NCBI GenBank assembly: GCA_003242515.1
Contig: QGUS01000013.1
Span: 1-14,837 of the forward strand
Direction: 5' to 3'
Source: Actinomycetota bacterium
GTDB lineage: Bacteria; Actinomycetota; Acidimicrobiia; Spongiisociales; ZC4RG35
Length of the DNA: 14,837 nucleotides
The translations under genes and the position numbers were made by a program. The notes under the pieces were generated by a model that was given only the letters and a program-made list of their open reading frames with translations, did not search any database and was not told where the DNA came from. Shown one piece after another: positions 1-7,941 of this stretch. The first letter of the stretch is position 1. Every line of letters starts with the position of its first letter.

Positions 1-1500
1 GGGCGAGGCGATCCACGCCCGGGCGAGGGCGACGAGCTGGCGCTCGCCGGCCGAGAGGTTGCTGCCCCGCTCCCCGACCCGGGTGGCGAGGCCGTCCGGG
101 AGGCTCTCCACCCAGTCGCCCAGACCCAGCTCGTGGAAGGCGGCGTAGATCTCGGCGTCGTCGGCCTCGGGGCGGCCGTACCGGACGTTGTTGGCGATGG
201 TGTCGTCGAAGAGGAACCCCTCCTGCGGGACGAAGCCGACGCGGGACCGCAGCTCGGCGAGACGGACCCGGGACGCGGGCACGCCGCCGAGGCAGACCTG
301 GCCCCTGGTCGGGTCGATGAGACGCACCAGGAGCTTGGCGAAGGTGGTCTTGCCGGACCCGGTCTCGCCGACCACCGCCACCCGGGACCCGACCGGGATG
401 TCGACCGTCACGTCGGACAGGATCTCCGGGCCGCCCGGGTAGGCGTACGCGACCCCCTCGAAACGGGCGCCGATCCCTCCCTCGGGGAGCGGCAGCGGCT
501 CGTCGGGCTCGGTGATCTCGATCTCGCCGTCGAGGACCGACATCACGCGACGCAGGCCGGATGCCGCGGCCTGGGCGAAGTCGAGCGTCTCGACGACGAC
601 CTGCATCGGCTCGATGAGCAGGTTGACGAGGAACAGGAAGGCGATCAGGGTGCCGGCCGTCATCCCCTCGACTCCGCCGATCTTGATGCCGGCGGCGATG
701 ATCACGGCGGTGAGGGTGCCGGCGAACACCTCGGCGGTGGAGAAGAGGATGTTGCCGAAGCGGGCGGTGACGAACTCGATCCGCCACCGGCGCTGCAGGG
801 CGTCGGCGACCTTCCGCCGGGTGCGGTCCTCGATCCCGTAGGCCCGGATCACCGGGATGGAGGTGATCGCCTCGCCGAGGACGCCCATCGAAGCGCCCAC
901 CTCCTGGCGTACCTGGTCGTAGTTGCGGGACAGGATCTTCTGGAACCACCGCATCAGGAAGAGGTAGAGGACGACGCCGACGACCGCGATCAGCGCCAGG
1001 CGCCAGTGGTAGAAGACCATTGCCCCGGTGGCCAACAGGACCTGGCTGGCGGCGATGATCAGCCCGACGCCGCCCCACTCCATGAACTCCTGGAGGGTGG
1101 TGATGTCGGAGGTGACCCGGGAGACCAGGCTGCCGCGGCGCTCCGCCTGCACGTGGAGGACCGACTGCTTGAAGATGTGCCGGAAGGTCTTGGTCCTCAG
1201 GTCGGAGAGACCGGTGGAGGACGCCCGGATCAGCCGCAGCTGCGCGGCCCGGCCGACCACGACGCCGACGAGCAGGGCGCCCAGCGCGATCGCCGCCTTG
1301 GAGATCACGGACCGCATGTCCACGCCGGCATCGGAGAGGATGTCGCCGTCGACGATCTGCTGCAGCGTGATCGGGGTGATCACCGTGACGGCCTGGCCCA
1401 TCATGGCCAGGAAGAGCGTGAGCCTCAGGCCGCGCGCCAGGGCCGGGGCCTCGTGGAAGGCCCGGCGGATCACCTGCCCGGTCGTGTAGCGGTCGCTCAC
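1..1500 (-). CDS. ABC exporter half-transporter, subunit B (C-terminus cut off by window edge)
   Basis: This is a membrane permease fused to an ATPase, of the multidrug/lipid exporter type. The frame runs from a GTG at 1500 to the window edge without a stop, giving 500 residues. Residues about 20-300 form the hydrophobic transmembrane domain. The ATPase follows, with Walker A GETGSGKT at 378-385, Q-loop glutamine 426 (FVPQEGFLF) and signature LSAGE at 482-486. Walker B, the catalytic Glu and the H-loop lie beyond the edge. The GTG start overlaps the TGA of the upstream transporter gene (shared GTGA at 1497-1500), so the two are almost certainly co-translated. The signature departs from LSGGQ, as expected for the partner that completes the degenerate ATP site of a heterodimeric exporter. 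The substrate cannot be read from the sequence. Confidence 0.93.
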   Translation of the reverse strand, partial: MSDRYTTGQVIRRAFHEAPALARGLRLTLFLAMMGQAVTVITPITLQQIVDGDILSDAGVDMRSVISKAAIALGALLVGVVVGRAAQLRLIRASSTGLSDLRTKTFRHIFKQSVLHVQAERRGSLVSRVTSDITTLQEFMEWGGVGLIIAASQVLLATGAMVFYHWRLALIAVVGVVLYLFLMRWFQKILSRNYDQVRQEVGASMGVLGEAITSIPVIRAYGIEDRTRRKVADALQRRWRIEFVTARFGNILFSTAEVFAGTLTAVIIAAGIKIGGVEGMTAGTLIAFLFLVNLLIEPMQVVVETLDFAQAAASGLRRVMSVLDGEIEITEPDEPLPLPEGGIGARFEGVAYAYPGGPEILSDVTVDIPVGSRVAVVGETGSGKTTFAKLLVRLIDPTRGQVCLGGVPASRVRLAELRSRVGFVPQEGFLFDDTIANNVRYGRPEADDAEIYAAFHELGLGDWVESLPDGLATRVGERGSNLSAGERQLVALARAWIASP

Positions 1501-3272
1501 TCCGCCTCCTGCCGGGCGCGGGCGGCCTCCAGCTCGTAGGCCTGGACGAGACGGGCGTAGCCGGGCACCCGGGAGAGCAGCTCCTCGTGGGTGCCGTGCC
1601 CGAGGATCCGCCGCTCGTCGAGATAGATCACCTCGTCGGCGAGCCGGATCGAGGAGGGCCGGTACGCGATCACCACGATCGTCGACGGCAGCTCCGCCTC
1701 CCGCAGCGACCGCAGGATCTCGGCCTCGACCGACGGGTCGACGGCGGAGGTGGCGTCGTCGAGGACGAGGAGCCTGGGCTTGCGGATCAGGGCGCGGGCC
1801 AGGGCGATGCGCTGGCGCTGCCCGCCGGAGAGGTTGGTGCCCCGCTCGCCGAGCCGGGTGTCGAGGCCGTCGGGCAGCTCCGTCACGAAGTCACGGGCGC
1901 CGGCGAGGTCGAGGGCCTCCCACACCTCGTCGTCGGTGTAGTCGTCGCCCAGGGTGACGTTCTCCCGGACCGACGCGTCGAACAGGAACGCCTCCTGCGA
2001 CACGTACGCCACCTCACGGGGCAGCTCGGAGCGGGCGAAGGAGCGCAGGTCGCGGCCGTCCAGGGTGATCCGGCCCGTGGCCGGGTCCCAGAGGCGCGCC
2101 ATGAGGAGCGCCAGCGTCGACTTCCCCGAGGCGGTGGGGCCGACGATGGCCAGCGTCCGGCCCGCCGGGATGTCGAACCGCACCCCCTCCAGCACCGGCG
2201 TGTCCTCGTAGGCGAACTCCAGCGAGTCGGCGCCCACGGCGGCCGCGCCCCCGCCGGGGCGAGCCCTGCCGTCGCCGTACTCCACGAACTCGTCGGCGTC
2301 GAAGACCTCCTGCACCCGCTGCCAGCCGGCAAGGCTCCCGGCCAGGTCCCAGAGCACGAAGCCGATCAGCTGCACCGGGAAGGCGAGCAGGGAAAGCAGG
2401 TAGGTGACGGTGACCACGTCGCCGGCCGTGATCTCGCCCTGTGACACCCGGAGGGCGCCGACGACGATCAGCACCAGGGTCACCAGCTGCGGCAGCGCAC
2501 GGAGGACCACCTGGTACTTCGCCCAGGTGGAGAGGACGTCGATGAGCCTGTCGCGGAGGTGGTCGCTCACCCCGGCGAAGCGGTCGGAGACGTAGTCCTC
2601 CTTGCCCAACGCCTTGATGGTGAGGGCGCCGTCGAACGCCTCGTGGGCGATCGAGGAGACCTGGCCGCGAACCACCTGGACTGCCTCCCACTGGCCGTAG
2701 GTGAGCCAGCTGCCCTTGACGTCGATGGCGATGATCACGGCGAGGCCCACCAGCGTCCCGAGCCCGAGCCAGGGGTCGAGCAGCATGATCAGCGTCACGG
2801 TCCCCACGAGCAGCAGCGACACGCCGGTCGCGTAGGGCAGGGGGCTGAGCACGCCGGTGCCCTGGTCGGTGTCGGAGTCGGCCACCGCGAGCAAGTCGCC
2901 GATGGCGTGCCGGTCGAACCACGACATGCGGAGGCGGAACTGCTGGTCGAGCAGCATCAGACGGAGGTCGCGCCGCACCGAGAACTGGAGCCACCCCGCC
3001 GCCGTCCGGCGGATGACGATGCCGACCGCCTTGAAGACGGCGATCCCGACCACGACGGCGACGCCGGTCCACAGCAGGTCGGGCGGCTCGCCCCCGTCGA
3101 GGGTGGGGATGATGACCCGGTCGGTGACCCACCCGACCGCGAACGACGCCCCGATGATCGCCGCGGCGTACATGGCGGCGCCGCCGACCCCGATGAAGAA
3201 CGACGCGGGATGCATCCGGATCAACCGGACGATCAGGCGCACCCCCTCACGGAGCACCTTCCACGGAGTCAT
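1497..3272 (-). CDS. ABC exporter half-transporter, subunit A (degenerate ATPase site)
   Basis: This is a full-length half-transporter of 591 aa from ATG 3272, the usual size for the family. The N-terminal half has about six hydrophobic segments. The ATPase shows Walker A GPTASGKS (378-385), Q-loop Q426, signature LSGGQ (481-485) and Walker B LLVLDDATSAVD, where the catalytic Glu is Asp506. The H-loop His is Tyr537 (IAYRPSS). Asp for Glu plus loss of the switch His marks the degenerate half of heterodimeric exporters such as TM287/288 and BmrCD. It is the first gene of the pair, and its TGA overlaps the next start. The start is uncertain: an in-frame TTG at 3287 adds five residues and sits four bases after an SD-like AGGTAGAG, while the ATG has no clear SD. 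Confidence 0.93.
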   Translation of the reverse strand: MTPWKVLREGVRLIVRLIRMHPASFFIGVGGAAMYAAAIIGASFAVGWVTDRVIIPTLDGGEPPDLLWTGVAVVVGIAVFKAVGIVIRRTAAGWLQFSVRRDLRLMLLDQQFRLRMSWFDRHAIGDLLAVADSDTDQGTGVLSPLPYATGVSLLLVGTVTLIMLLDPWLGLGTLVGLAVIIAIDVKGSWLTYGQWEAVQVVRGQVSSIAHEAFDGALTIKALGKEDYVSDRFAGVSDHLRDRLIDVLSTWAKYQVVLRALPQLVTLVLIVVGALRVSQGEITAGDVVTVTYLLSLLAFPVQLIGFVLWDLAGSLAGWQRVQEVFDADEFVEYGDGRARPGGGAAAVGADSLEFAYEDTPVLEGVRFDIPAGRTLAIVGPTASGKSTLALLMARLWDPATGRITLDGRDLRSFARSELPREVAYVSQEAFLFDASVRENVTLGDDYTDDEVWEALDLAGARDFVTELPDGLDTRLGERGTNLSGGQRQRIALARALIRKPRLLVLDDATSAVDPSVEAEILRSLREAELPSTIVVIAYRPSSIRLADEVIYLDERRILGHGTHEELLSRVPGYARLVQAYELEAARARQEAE

Positions 3273-3311
3273 CTGTCGTTCGGGCAAGGGTCTCTACCTG
3301 GCTCGCGAGAA

Positions 3312-3328
3312 GGGGCGTGGCACGCCCC
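3312..3328. promoter_or_regulatory. 17-bp perfect palindrome, candidate operator of the ABC exporter genes
   Basis: GGGGCGTG and CACGCCCC flank a single central G, giving 8-bp perfect arms. It lies between the divergent ABC exporter and HerA-like genes. It falls about where transcription would begin from the minus-strand TATCAT box at 3335-3340, a common position for repressor binding. No regulator gene lies beside it. GC-rich DNA produces some such palindromes by chance. Confidence 0.4.
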
Positions 3329-3334
3329 CGGGCG

Positions 3335-3340
3335 ATGATA
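3335..3340 (-). promoter_or_regulatory. Candidate -10 box for the ABC exporter pair
   Basis: On the minus strand this reads TATCAT, five of six matches to TATAAT. Transcription would begin near 3328 and give a leader of about 40-55 nt before the first transporter gene. No good -35 is seen at 17 bp (CTGGTT, 3358-3363). The call rests on the -10 and its position alone. Confidence 0.35.
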
Positions 3341-3391
3341 CGGGTGGCCCCTGTCCAAACCAGTCAGGTATTTCGCGGCGGGCGGGGCCCG

Positions 3392-3420
3392 TTGCCGCCC
3401 GGCGGCAGCCTGGTTACCTT
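3392..3420 (+). promoter_or_regulatory. Candidate leaderless promoter of the HerA-like gene
   Basis: The -35-like TTGCCG (3392-3397), a 17-bp spacer and the -10 TACCTT (3415-3420) lie seven bases ahead of the GTG at 3428. Transcription should therefore begin on or next to the start codon, which explains the lack of any Shine-Dalgarno sequence. A 15-bp palindrome (3393-3407, TGCCGCC-C-GGCGGCA) overlaps the -35 and could be a protein-binding site. Confidence 0.5.
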
Positions 3421-3427
3421 GACGTCC

Positions 3428-5815
3428 GTGAACCTCGAACCCCACAAGCTCTACATCGGGAAGGACGTCGAGACCGGCGAGCCGGTGACCTACGACGCCG
3501 ACGACTTCACCACCCACGCGGTGATCGTCGGCATGACTGGGTCGGGCAAGACCGGCCTCGGCATCGGGATCATCGAGGAGGCCCTCCTCAACGGCATCCC
3601 GTGCCTGATCATCGACCCGAAGGGCGACATGGGCAACCTCGGCCTGGTGTTCCCCGAGCTGGCGCCATCCGACTTCGAGCCGTGGATCGACCCGGCCGTG
3701 GCCGACAAGGAGGGGAAGACCGTGGCCGAGGTGGCCGCCGCCACCGCCGGGTCCTGGCGCCAGGGGCTGGAGGGCGACGGCATCGACGCCGCCCGGCTCC
3801 GCCGGCTGAAGGAGGGGGTAGAGGTCACCGTCTACACCCCGGGATCGGGCTCCGGCGTGAGTCTGAACGTCCTCGGGTCCATGAAGGCCCCGGCCTTCAC
3901 GGGGGCCGACGCCGACGAGGTGATCCAGGACGAGATCCGCTCGCTGGTCTCGTCGATCCTCACCCTGGCCGGCATCGACTCCGACCCCGTGTCCGGACCG
4001 GAGCACATTCTCCTGTCCGCCATCGTCGAGACCATGTGGCGCCAGGGCACCGACCTCGACCTGGCGACGCTGGTGGGACAGATCCCCGACCCGCCGCTGC
4101 GAAAGCTGGGCGTCTTCGACCTCGACACCTTCATCTCCCGGGACGCCCGCATGAAGCTGGCACTGAAGCTGAACGGCCTGCTCGCCTCGCCGTCGTTCAA
4201 CACCTGGATGTCCGGCGCGCCCCTTGACATCGAGCAGATGCTCAGCGGCTCCCCCACCAAGGCGGCCGTGGTCTACCTGTCGCACCTGAGCGACGAGGAG
4301 CGGCAGTTCCTGGTCACGCTGCTGCTCTCCAGGATGGTCACCTGGATCCGCAGCCAGCCGGGCACCAGCCGCCTGCGGGCCCTCATCTACATGGACGAGA
4401 TGTACGGGTTCGCCCCGCCCACGGCCAACCCTCCGTCCAAGACCCCGATCCTCACCATCCTCAAGCAGGCCCGCGCCCACGGCATCGGCATGATCGTGAG
4501 CACCCAGAACCCTGTGGACCTCGACTACAAGGCGATGTCCAACGCCGGCACCTGGATGATCGGGCGCCTCCAGACCGAGAACGACAAGAAGCGGATCCTC
4601 GAGGGCCTCGACTCCGCGTCCGGCGGCGCCGACGTCGGCGAGCTGAGCAGGCTCATCTCCGGCCTCGGCAAGCGGCAGTTCGTCCTCCACACGGCGAAGG
4701 GCTCGAAGCCGAGGGTGTTCGGCACGCGCTGGGCCATGTCCTACCTGGCCGGACCGATGACCCGCGACCAGATATCCACCCTCATGGCCGGCCGCAAACA
4801 GCAGGTCCAGGCCCCGGCGCCGGCCGCGGCCCCCGCCGCTCCGGTGCCGCCCGGTGTCGACGCTCCCGCTGCGGCCACTGCCACCGACCACGACGTGGTC
4901 CCGGTCGCCCCTCCGGTCGCCGCGGGCGTGCCGGTCTCCTACCTGGACCCGGCGGCGCCGTGGTCGTCCGAGGTCGGAGCGATCGCGGGCGGCACCGTCC
5001 TCGAGGCCGCGGTGGCGGCCACGGTCGGCCTGCTCTACGACGACACCGCCGCGGCGCTCGAGCACCGGGAGGTCTACGAGGCGGTGATCCACCCGCTCGG
5101 CCGGACGCTCGACCCGGAGTCGGCCCACTCCGTGGACCACGACCCGCGGGACTTCCGCAGCGAGCCTCCCGCCGGCGTGTCGTACCGGCTCCCCGAGGCC
5201 GACATCTCCTCGTCCGCCTTCTGGACCGGGCTCAGCTCCGCCCTCAAGGACCACCTGGTCCGCAACCGGGCGATCACCATCTACCGCAACCAAGCCCTCA
5301 AGCTCTGGTCGCGGGTCGGCGAGAGCGAGGCCGAGTTCGCGGCCCGGTGCCGTGAGGCGGCCCAGGACGCGGCCGACGCCGCGGTGGCCAAGCTTCGGGA
5401 GAAGTACGCCCAGCGGATCGAGCGCGTCCGGGACCAGCTGGAGGCGGCGCGGGTGCGGATGCTCACGGCGGAGCAGGAGGCCAAGGCGTCGCAGCAGGGC
5501 GAGCTGATCTCCGTGGCGGGCGACGTCCTCGGGACGCTGCTCGGCGGGCGGAAGCGCTCCAACCCGCTCAGCCAGGTGGCGTCTCGCCGCGCCGCCACCG
5601 CCAAGGCCAGGGCGAAGGCGGAGGCGGAGGCGACCAAGGTCAGCGCCAAGGAGCGGGAACTGGACGAGCTCGAGGACGAGCTCGCCGAGGAGATCACGAA
5701 GGTCGCCGACGAGCAGCTCGCCCTGGCCGACAGGATCGAGACGGTGTCGATCCCGCTCGAGAAGAGCGACGTCGAGGTCAGGGACCTCCGGCTGGTCTGG
5801 GTGCCGGTGCGCTGA
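3428..5815 (+). CDS. HerA/VirB4-like P-loop ATPase with C-terminal coiled coil (DUF853-like)
   Basis: This is a cytoplasmic ATPase of the HerA/FtsK superfamily, 795 aa from GTG 3428. Walker A GMTGSGKT is at residues 35-42, Walker B LIYMDE has Asp323 and Glu324, a sensor STQNP has Gln360, and the GRLQTEND stretch has Arg380 as a possible arginine finger. Only 34 residues precede Walker A, so the HAS-barrel of canonical HerA is missing or reduced. A Pro/Ala-rich linker (about 458-500) leads to a second region of mixed helices. A strongly charged coiled coil (about 636-690 and 710-775) is split by a Gly-rich patch, and there is a short C-terminal tail. The start was chosen because the -10 TACCTT sits seven bases upstream. 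The open frame extends back to 3317, but that extension is low-complexity. No nuclease, NurA, SIR2 or DUF4297 gene is adjacent, so a helicase or defence role is unproven. Confidence 0.85.
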   Translation: MNLEPHKLYIGKDVETGEPVTYDADDFTTHAVIVGMTGSGKTGLGIGIIEEALLNGIPCLIIDPKGDMGNLGLVFPELAPSDFEPWIDPAVADKEGKTVAEVAAATAGSWRQGLEGDGIDAARLRRLKEGVEVTVYTPGSGSGVSLNVLGSMKAPAFTGADADEVIQDEIRSLVSSILTLAGIDSDPVSGPEHILLSAIVETMWRQGTDLDLATLVGQIPDPPLRKLGVFDLDTFISRDARMKLALKLNGLLASPSFNTWMSGAPLDIEQMLSGSPTKAAVVYLSHLSDEERQFLVTLLLSRMVTWIRSQPGTSRLRALIYMDEMYGFAPPTANPPSKTPILTILKQARAHGIGMIVSTQNPVDLDYKAMSNAGTWMIGRLQTENDKKRILEGLDSASGGADVGELSRLISGLGKRQFVLHTAKGSKPRVFGTRWAMSYLAGPMTRDQISTLMAGRKQQVQAPAPAAAPAAPVPPGVDAPAAATATDHDVVPVAPPVAAGVPVSYLDPAAPWSSEVGAIAGGTVLEAAVAATVGLLYDDTAAALEHREVYEAVIHPLGRTLDPESAHSVDHDPRDFRSEPPAGVSYRLPEADISSSAFWTGLSSALKDHLVRNRAITIYRNQALKLWSRVGESEAEFAARCREAAQDAADAAVAKLREKYAQRIERVRDQLEAARVRMLTAEQEAKASQQGELISVAGDVLGTLLGGRKRSNPLSQVASRRAATAKARAKAEAEATKVSAKERELDELEDELAEEITKVADEQLALADRIETVSIPLEKSDVEVRDLRLVWVPVR

Positions 5816-6238
5816 TCAGGGGAACAACGCGATGATCACCGACACGATGGTGAAGGCGATCAGCGAGTTGAGCCCGTTGATCAGCCAGTAGAGCCGTCCC
5901 TTCCCCTCGTACATCTGGGTGATGGCGGCCTGGATCAGGCCGAAGGCGACACCGAGGCCCAGACCCAGCACCACCCCCTCCTCGGCCGTGTCGGCGCCGA
6001 TCCCCTCGGCGATCAGGGCGATCACGATCGAGGCCAGCAGGTAGAAGACGACCGTCGGGATCAGGAAGGTGACGAGGCGGGGCGCCTCGGACTCCTCGCC
6101 GCGTTCCACCCCGGCGGCACGGGCCCACGCCGAGCTCAACGGAGGCAGCGAGTACCAGACCGACGAGAAGCCGAACCAGGCGAGGGTGGCGACGATCACT
6201 CCGGCCCAGTTCAGGCCGGAGAAGAAGTCGGTGAGCAT
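5816..6238 (-). CDS. DUF1761 family membrane protein
   Basis: This is a small integral membrane protein of 140 aa. Four hydrophobic segments are visible at about 10-30, 55-78, 88-108 and 116-138. The pattern of N-terminal TM with Trp-Phe-Gly-Phe-Ser, an Ala/Glu-rich loop, and a Gly-rich third helix followed by QMYEGKGRLYWLINGLNSLI matches DUF1761 as I remember it. The function is unknown. ATG 6238 was chosen because AAAGGGGG lies just upstream. It starts 11 bp after the stop of the CBS-pair gene on the same strand, so the two probably form an operon. Its TGA abuts the TGA of the convergent HerA-like gene, making the palindrome TGATCA. Confidence 0.8.
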   Translation of the reverse strand: MLTDFFSGLNWAGVIVATLAWFGFSSVWYSLPPLSSAWARAAGVERGEESEAPRLVTFLIPTVVFYLLASIVIALIAEGIGADTAEEGVVLGLGLGVAFGLIQAAITQMYEGKGRLYWLINGLNSLIAFTIVSVIIALFP

Positions 6239-6249
6239 GGGGCCCCCTT

Positions 6250-6627
6250 TCAGACGGTGTCGACCAGCGACTTGAGCAGGTCGCGCAGCGAGACCACGCC
6301 GAGGAGCATCCCCTCCTCGTCCACCACGGGGAGGTGCCGGTAGCCGGACTCGGCGATCCACGCAGCCGCGTCCCAGACGTCGAGGTCGGGATCGAAGGTG
6401 TCCGGGTCGGCGCCCATCACCTGCCGCACCGTCGTCGTGTCGAGGTCGAGGCCGCGGGCGATCGCGTTCCTCAGGTCGCGCTCGGTGACCAGCCCGAGCA
6501 GGACGGTCCCTTCGACCACGGCCAGCGAGCCCAGGTCCGACTCGGCCATGGCCTGCGCTGCCTCGGTCAGCGTGGTCTCCGGGCCGCAGGAGAACGGCCC
6601 CTTCCCGACGAGGTCACCCAATCGCAT
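6250..6627 (-). CDS. Stand-alone CBS-domain pair protein
   Basis: This 125-aa protein is essentially one Bateman module. CBS1 spans about 7-58 (SDLGSLAVVEGTVLLGLVTERDL) and CBS2 about 66-122 (SGYRHLPVVDEEGMLLGVVSLRDLL). The hydrophobic-VV-(D/E)-G-LLG-(I/V)-(V/S)-RDL pattern occurs twice. Such modules bind adenosine nucleotides or SAM and act as sensors, and the ligand cannot be read here. The start is ATG 6627: minus-strand TACCCT (6635-6640) lies seven bases upstream with no SD, so translation is probably leaderless. The open frame reaches back to 6768, but the extension is low-complexity Gly/Arg/Pro sequence. It is probably co-transcribed with the DUF1761 gene. A functional link with the PLP enzyme at 11448, which lacks its CBS domains, is only a guess. 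Confidence 0.87.
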   Translation of the reverse strand: MRLGDLVGKGPFSCGPETTLTEAAQAMAESDLGSLAVVEGTVLLGLVTERDLRNAIARGLDLDTTTVRQVMGADPDTFDPDLDVWDAAAWIAESGYRHLPVVDEEGMLLGVVSLRDLLKSLVDTV

Positions 6628-6634
6628 GGCAGGG

Positions 6635-6640
6635 AGGGTA
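6635..6640 (-). promoter_or_regulatory. Candidate leaderless -10 box of the CBS-pair/DUF1761 operon
   Basis: TACCCT on the minus strand, with seven bases between it and the ATG at 6627. No convincing -35 is seen. It lies in the 187-bp gap downstream of the sigma factor gene, which otherwise holds only short GC-rich stems such as GCGGCC-N5-GGCCGC at 6718-6734. Confidence 0.4.
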
Positions 6641-6814
6641 CTCGCTGGGCCAGACGCCGGTCCTCGCATCTCTCCCCCGATGGCCGATCCGGGGAGCCCC
6701 GCCGGAGGGGAAGGCACGCGGCCCGAACGGCCGCCGGGTCGCGACCGTCGGACAGACCCCGGGCTCACACCGCCGACGGGTATGCCGACCCCTGCGCCTC
6801 CGGAGCGGGACGGG

Positions 6815-7801
6815 TCAGACCAGGTCGGCTTCGCGGATGCCGAACGACGGGTGGCGGAGACGGCAGAGCGCCAGCTTCTCCAGCTGGCGGATGCGCTCTC
6901 TGGTGAGGTTGAACTCGTCGCCGATCTCCTCGAGGGTGCGCGGCACGCCGTCGTAGAAGCCGTACCGCAGGGCGAGGATGCGCCCCTCCCGCTCGGGGAG
7001 CCGCTCGATGGACTGGCGCAGCGAGTTGGCCACGTCCATCTCCTCGGTGAGCTGCACCGGGTCGGCGGCGTCCTCGTCCTCGATGAAGTCGCCCAGCTGG
7101 GCGCCGTCCTCGCCGATCGGCTGCTCCAGGGAGACGGTGTCGGCGACGCTCAGGGCCAGCTCGACCTTGTCCACGGTGACACCCGCCTCCTCGGCGATCT
7201 CGTCGGGACGCGGGTCGCGGCCCAGCTCCGCCTTGAGCGAGGCCTGGGCGGCCCGCACCGCGGCCAGCGTGTCGTGGAGATGGACCGGGATGCGGACGGT
7301 GCGCGACTTGTCGGCGATCGCCCGGGTGATGGCCTGGCGGATCCACCAGGTGGCATAGGTGGAGAACTTGAAGCCCTTGCGCCAGTCGAACTTCTCGACG
7401 GCGCGGATCAGACCCAGGTTGCCCTCCTGGATCAGGTCGAGGAAGTCGATGCCCGAGGTGTTGGCGTACCGGCGGGCGTTGGCGACGACGAGACGCAGGT
7501 TGGCGGTGAGGAACTCGTCCTTGGCCTGCTGGCCGCGGCGGACGATGCGGCGCAGCTCCATCTCCTCGCGCTTGTTGGCGTAGTCGCCCTTCTCGAGCCG
7601 CTCGGCCGCCTCCTCGCCGGCCTCGATCTTCTGGGCGAGCTCGACTTCCTGCTCGGCGGTGAGCAGGTCGTACTCGCCTATCGCAGTCAGGTACTGCGAG
7701 ACGAGGTCGGTGGTGAGACGCCCCCGCTCATCGGTCAGCTTCGACTGAAGCCGAACGCGGCGGGGCTTCTCCGAACGGTCGGTACGCGCTTCGGTCGCCA
7801 T
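6815..7801 (-). CDS. RNA polymerase sigma factor, sigma-70 family (group 2 type)
   Basis: This protein directs RNA polymerase to -10/-35 promoters. It has 328 aa. Region 1.2 is at about 31-62 (DLVSQYLTAIGEYDLL). Region 2 is at about 93-165 and contains NLRLVVANARRY, the core-binding DLIQEGNLGLIRAVEKFDW and the -10-melting FSTYATWWIRQAITRAI. Region 3 is at about 170-245 and region 4 at about 262-320, with the helix-turn-helix LEEIGDEFNLTRERIRQLE. It is shorter than a primary sigma and has no acidic region 1.1. It ends LRHPSFGIREADLV, not the FLD-type tail of RpoD/HrdB, so a group 2 paralogue is more likely than the essential sigma. ATG 7801 was chosen. A GGAGG lies 14 nt upstream, a little far. 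Longer TTG starts at 7813 and 7858 are possible. Confidence 0.92.
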   Translation of the reverse strand: MATEARTDRSEKPRRVRLQSKLTDERGRLTTDLVSQYLTAIGEYDLLTAEQEVELAQKIEAGEEAAERLEKGDYANKREEMELRRIVRRGQQAKDEFLTANLRLVVANARRYANTSGIDFLDLIQEGNLGLIRAVEKFDWRKGFKFSTYATWWIRQAITRAIADKSRTVRIPVHLHDTLAAVRAAQASLKAELGRDPRPDEIAEEAGVTVDKVELALSVADTVSLEQPIGEDGAQLGDFIEDEDAADPVQLTEEMDVANSLRQSIERLPEREGRILALRYGFYDGVPRTLEEIGDEFNLTRERIRQLEKLALCRLRHPSFGIREADLV

Positions 7802-7857
7802 AGATGAATCCAAGTCCTCCGCAGGCAGGTGATCGGGCGGGTCGCCCGTGACCTCCA

Positions 7858-7863
7858 AATATA
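7858..7863 (-). promoter_or_regulatory. Candidate -10 box of the sigma factor gene
   Basis: TATATT on the minus strand is the most AT-rich hexamer in the 140-bp gap between the SixA-like gene and the sigma gene. It would give a leader of roughly 50 nt containing the GGAGG at 7816-7820. No clear -35 is seen 17 bp upstream (GTTCAC). Confidence 0.35.
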
Positions 7864-7941
7864 CGCACGGAGGCCATTTTGTGAACCCCCCAATTTTCCC
7901 GGTCTCCGCCGACTATTGCACGGTCGCGGCCGGATTTCTCC

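Noticed and set aside
133..1539. Long open frame on the plus strand opposite the ABC gene
   Set aside because: It is rich in Asp/Gly/Arg/Val/Glu without motifs, as expected from the mirror of a GC-rich coding strand. The minus strand carries clear ABC transporter motifs.
3269..5293. 674-codon open frame opposite the HerA-like gene
   Set aside because: It shows the same shadow composition, no start signals and no motifs. The plus strand has Walker A, Walker B and sensor motifs.
6718..6734. GCGGCC-N5-GGCCGC stem after the sigma gene as a terminator
   Set aside because: It is only 6 bp, without a T-run, about 80 bp after the stop, in DNA where such stems are frequent by chance.
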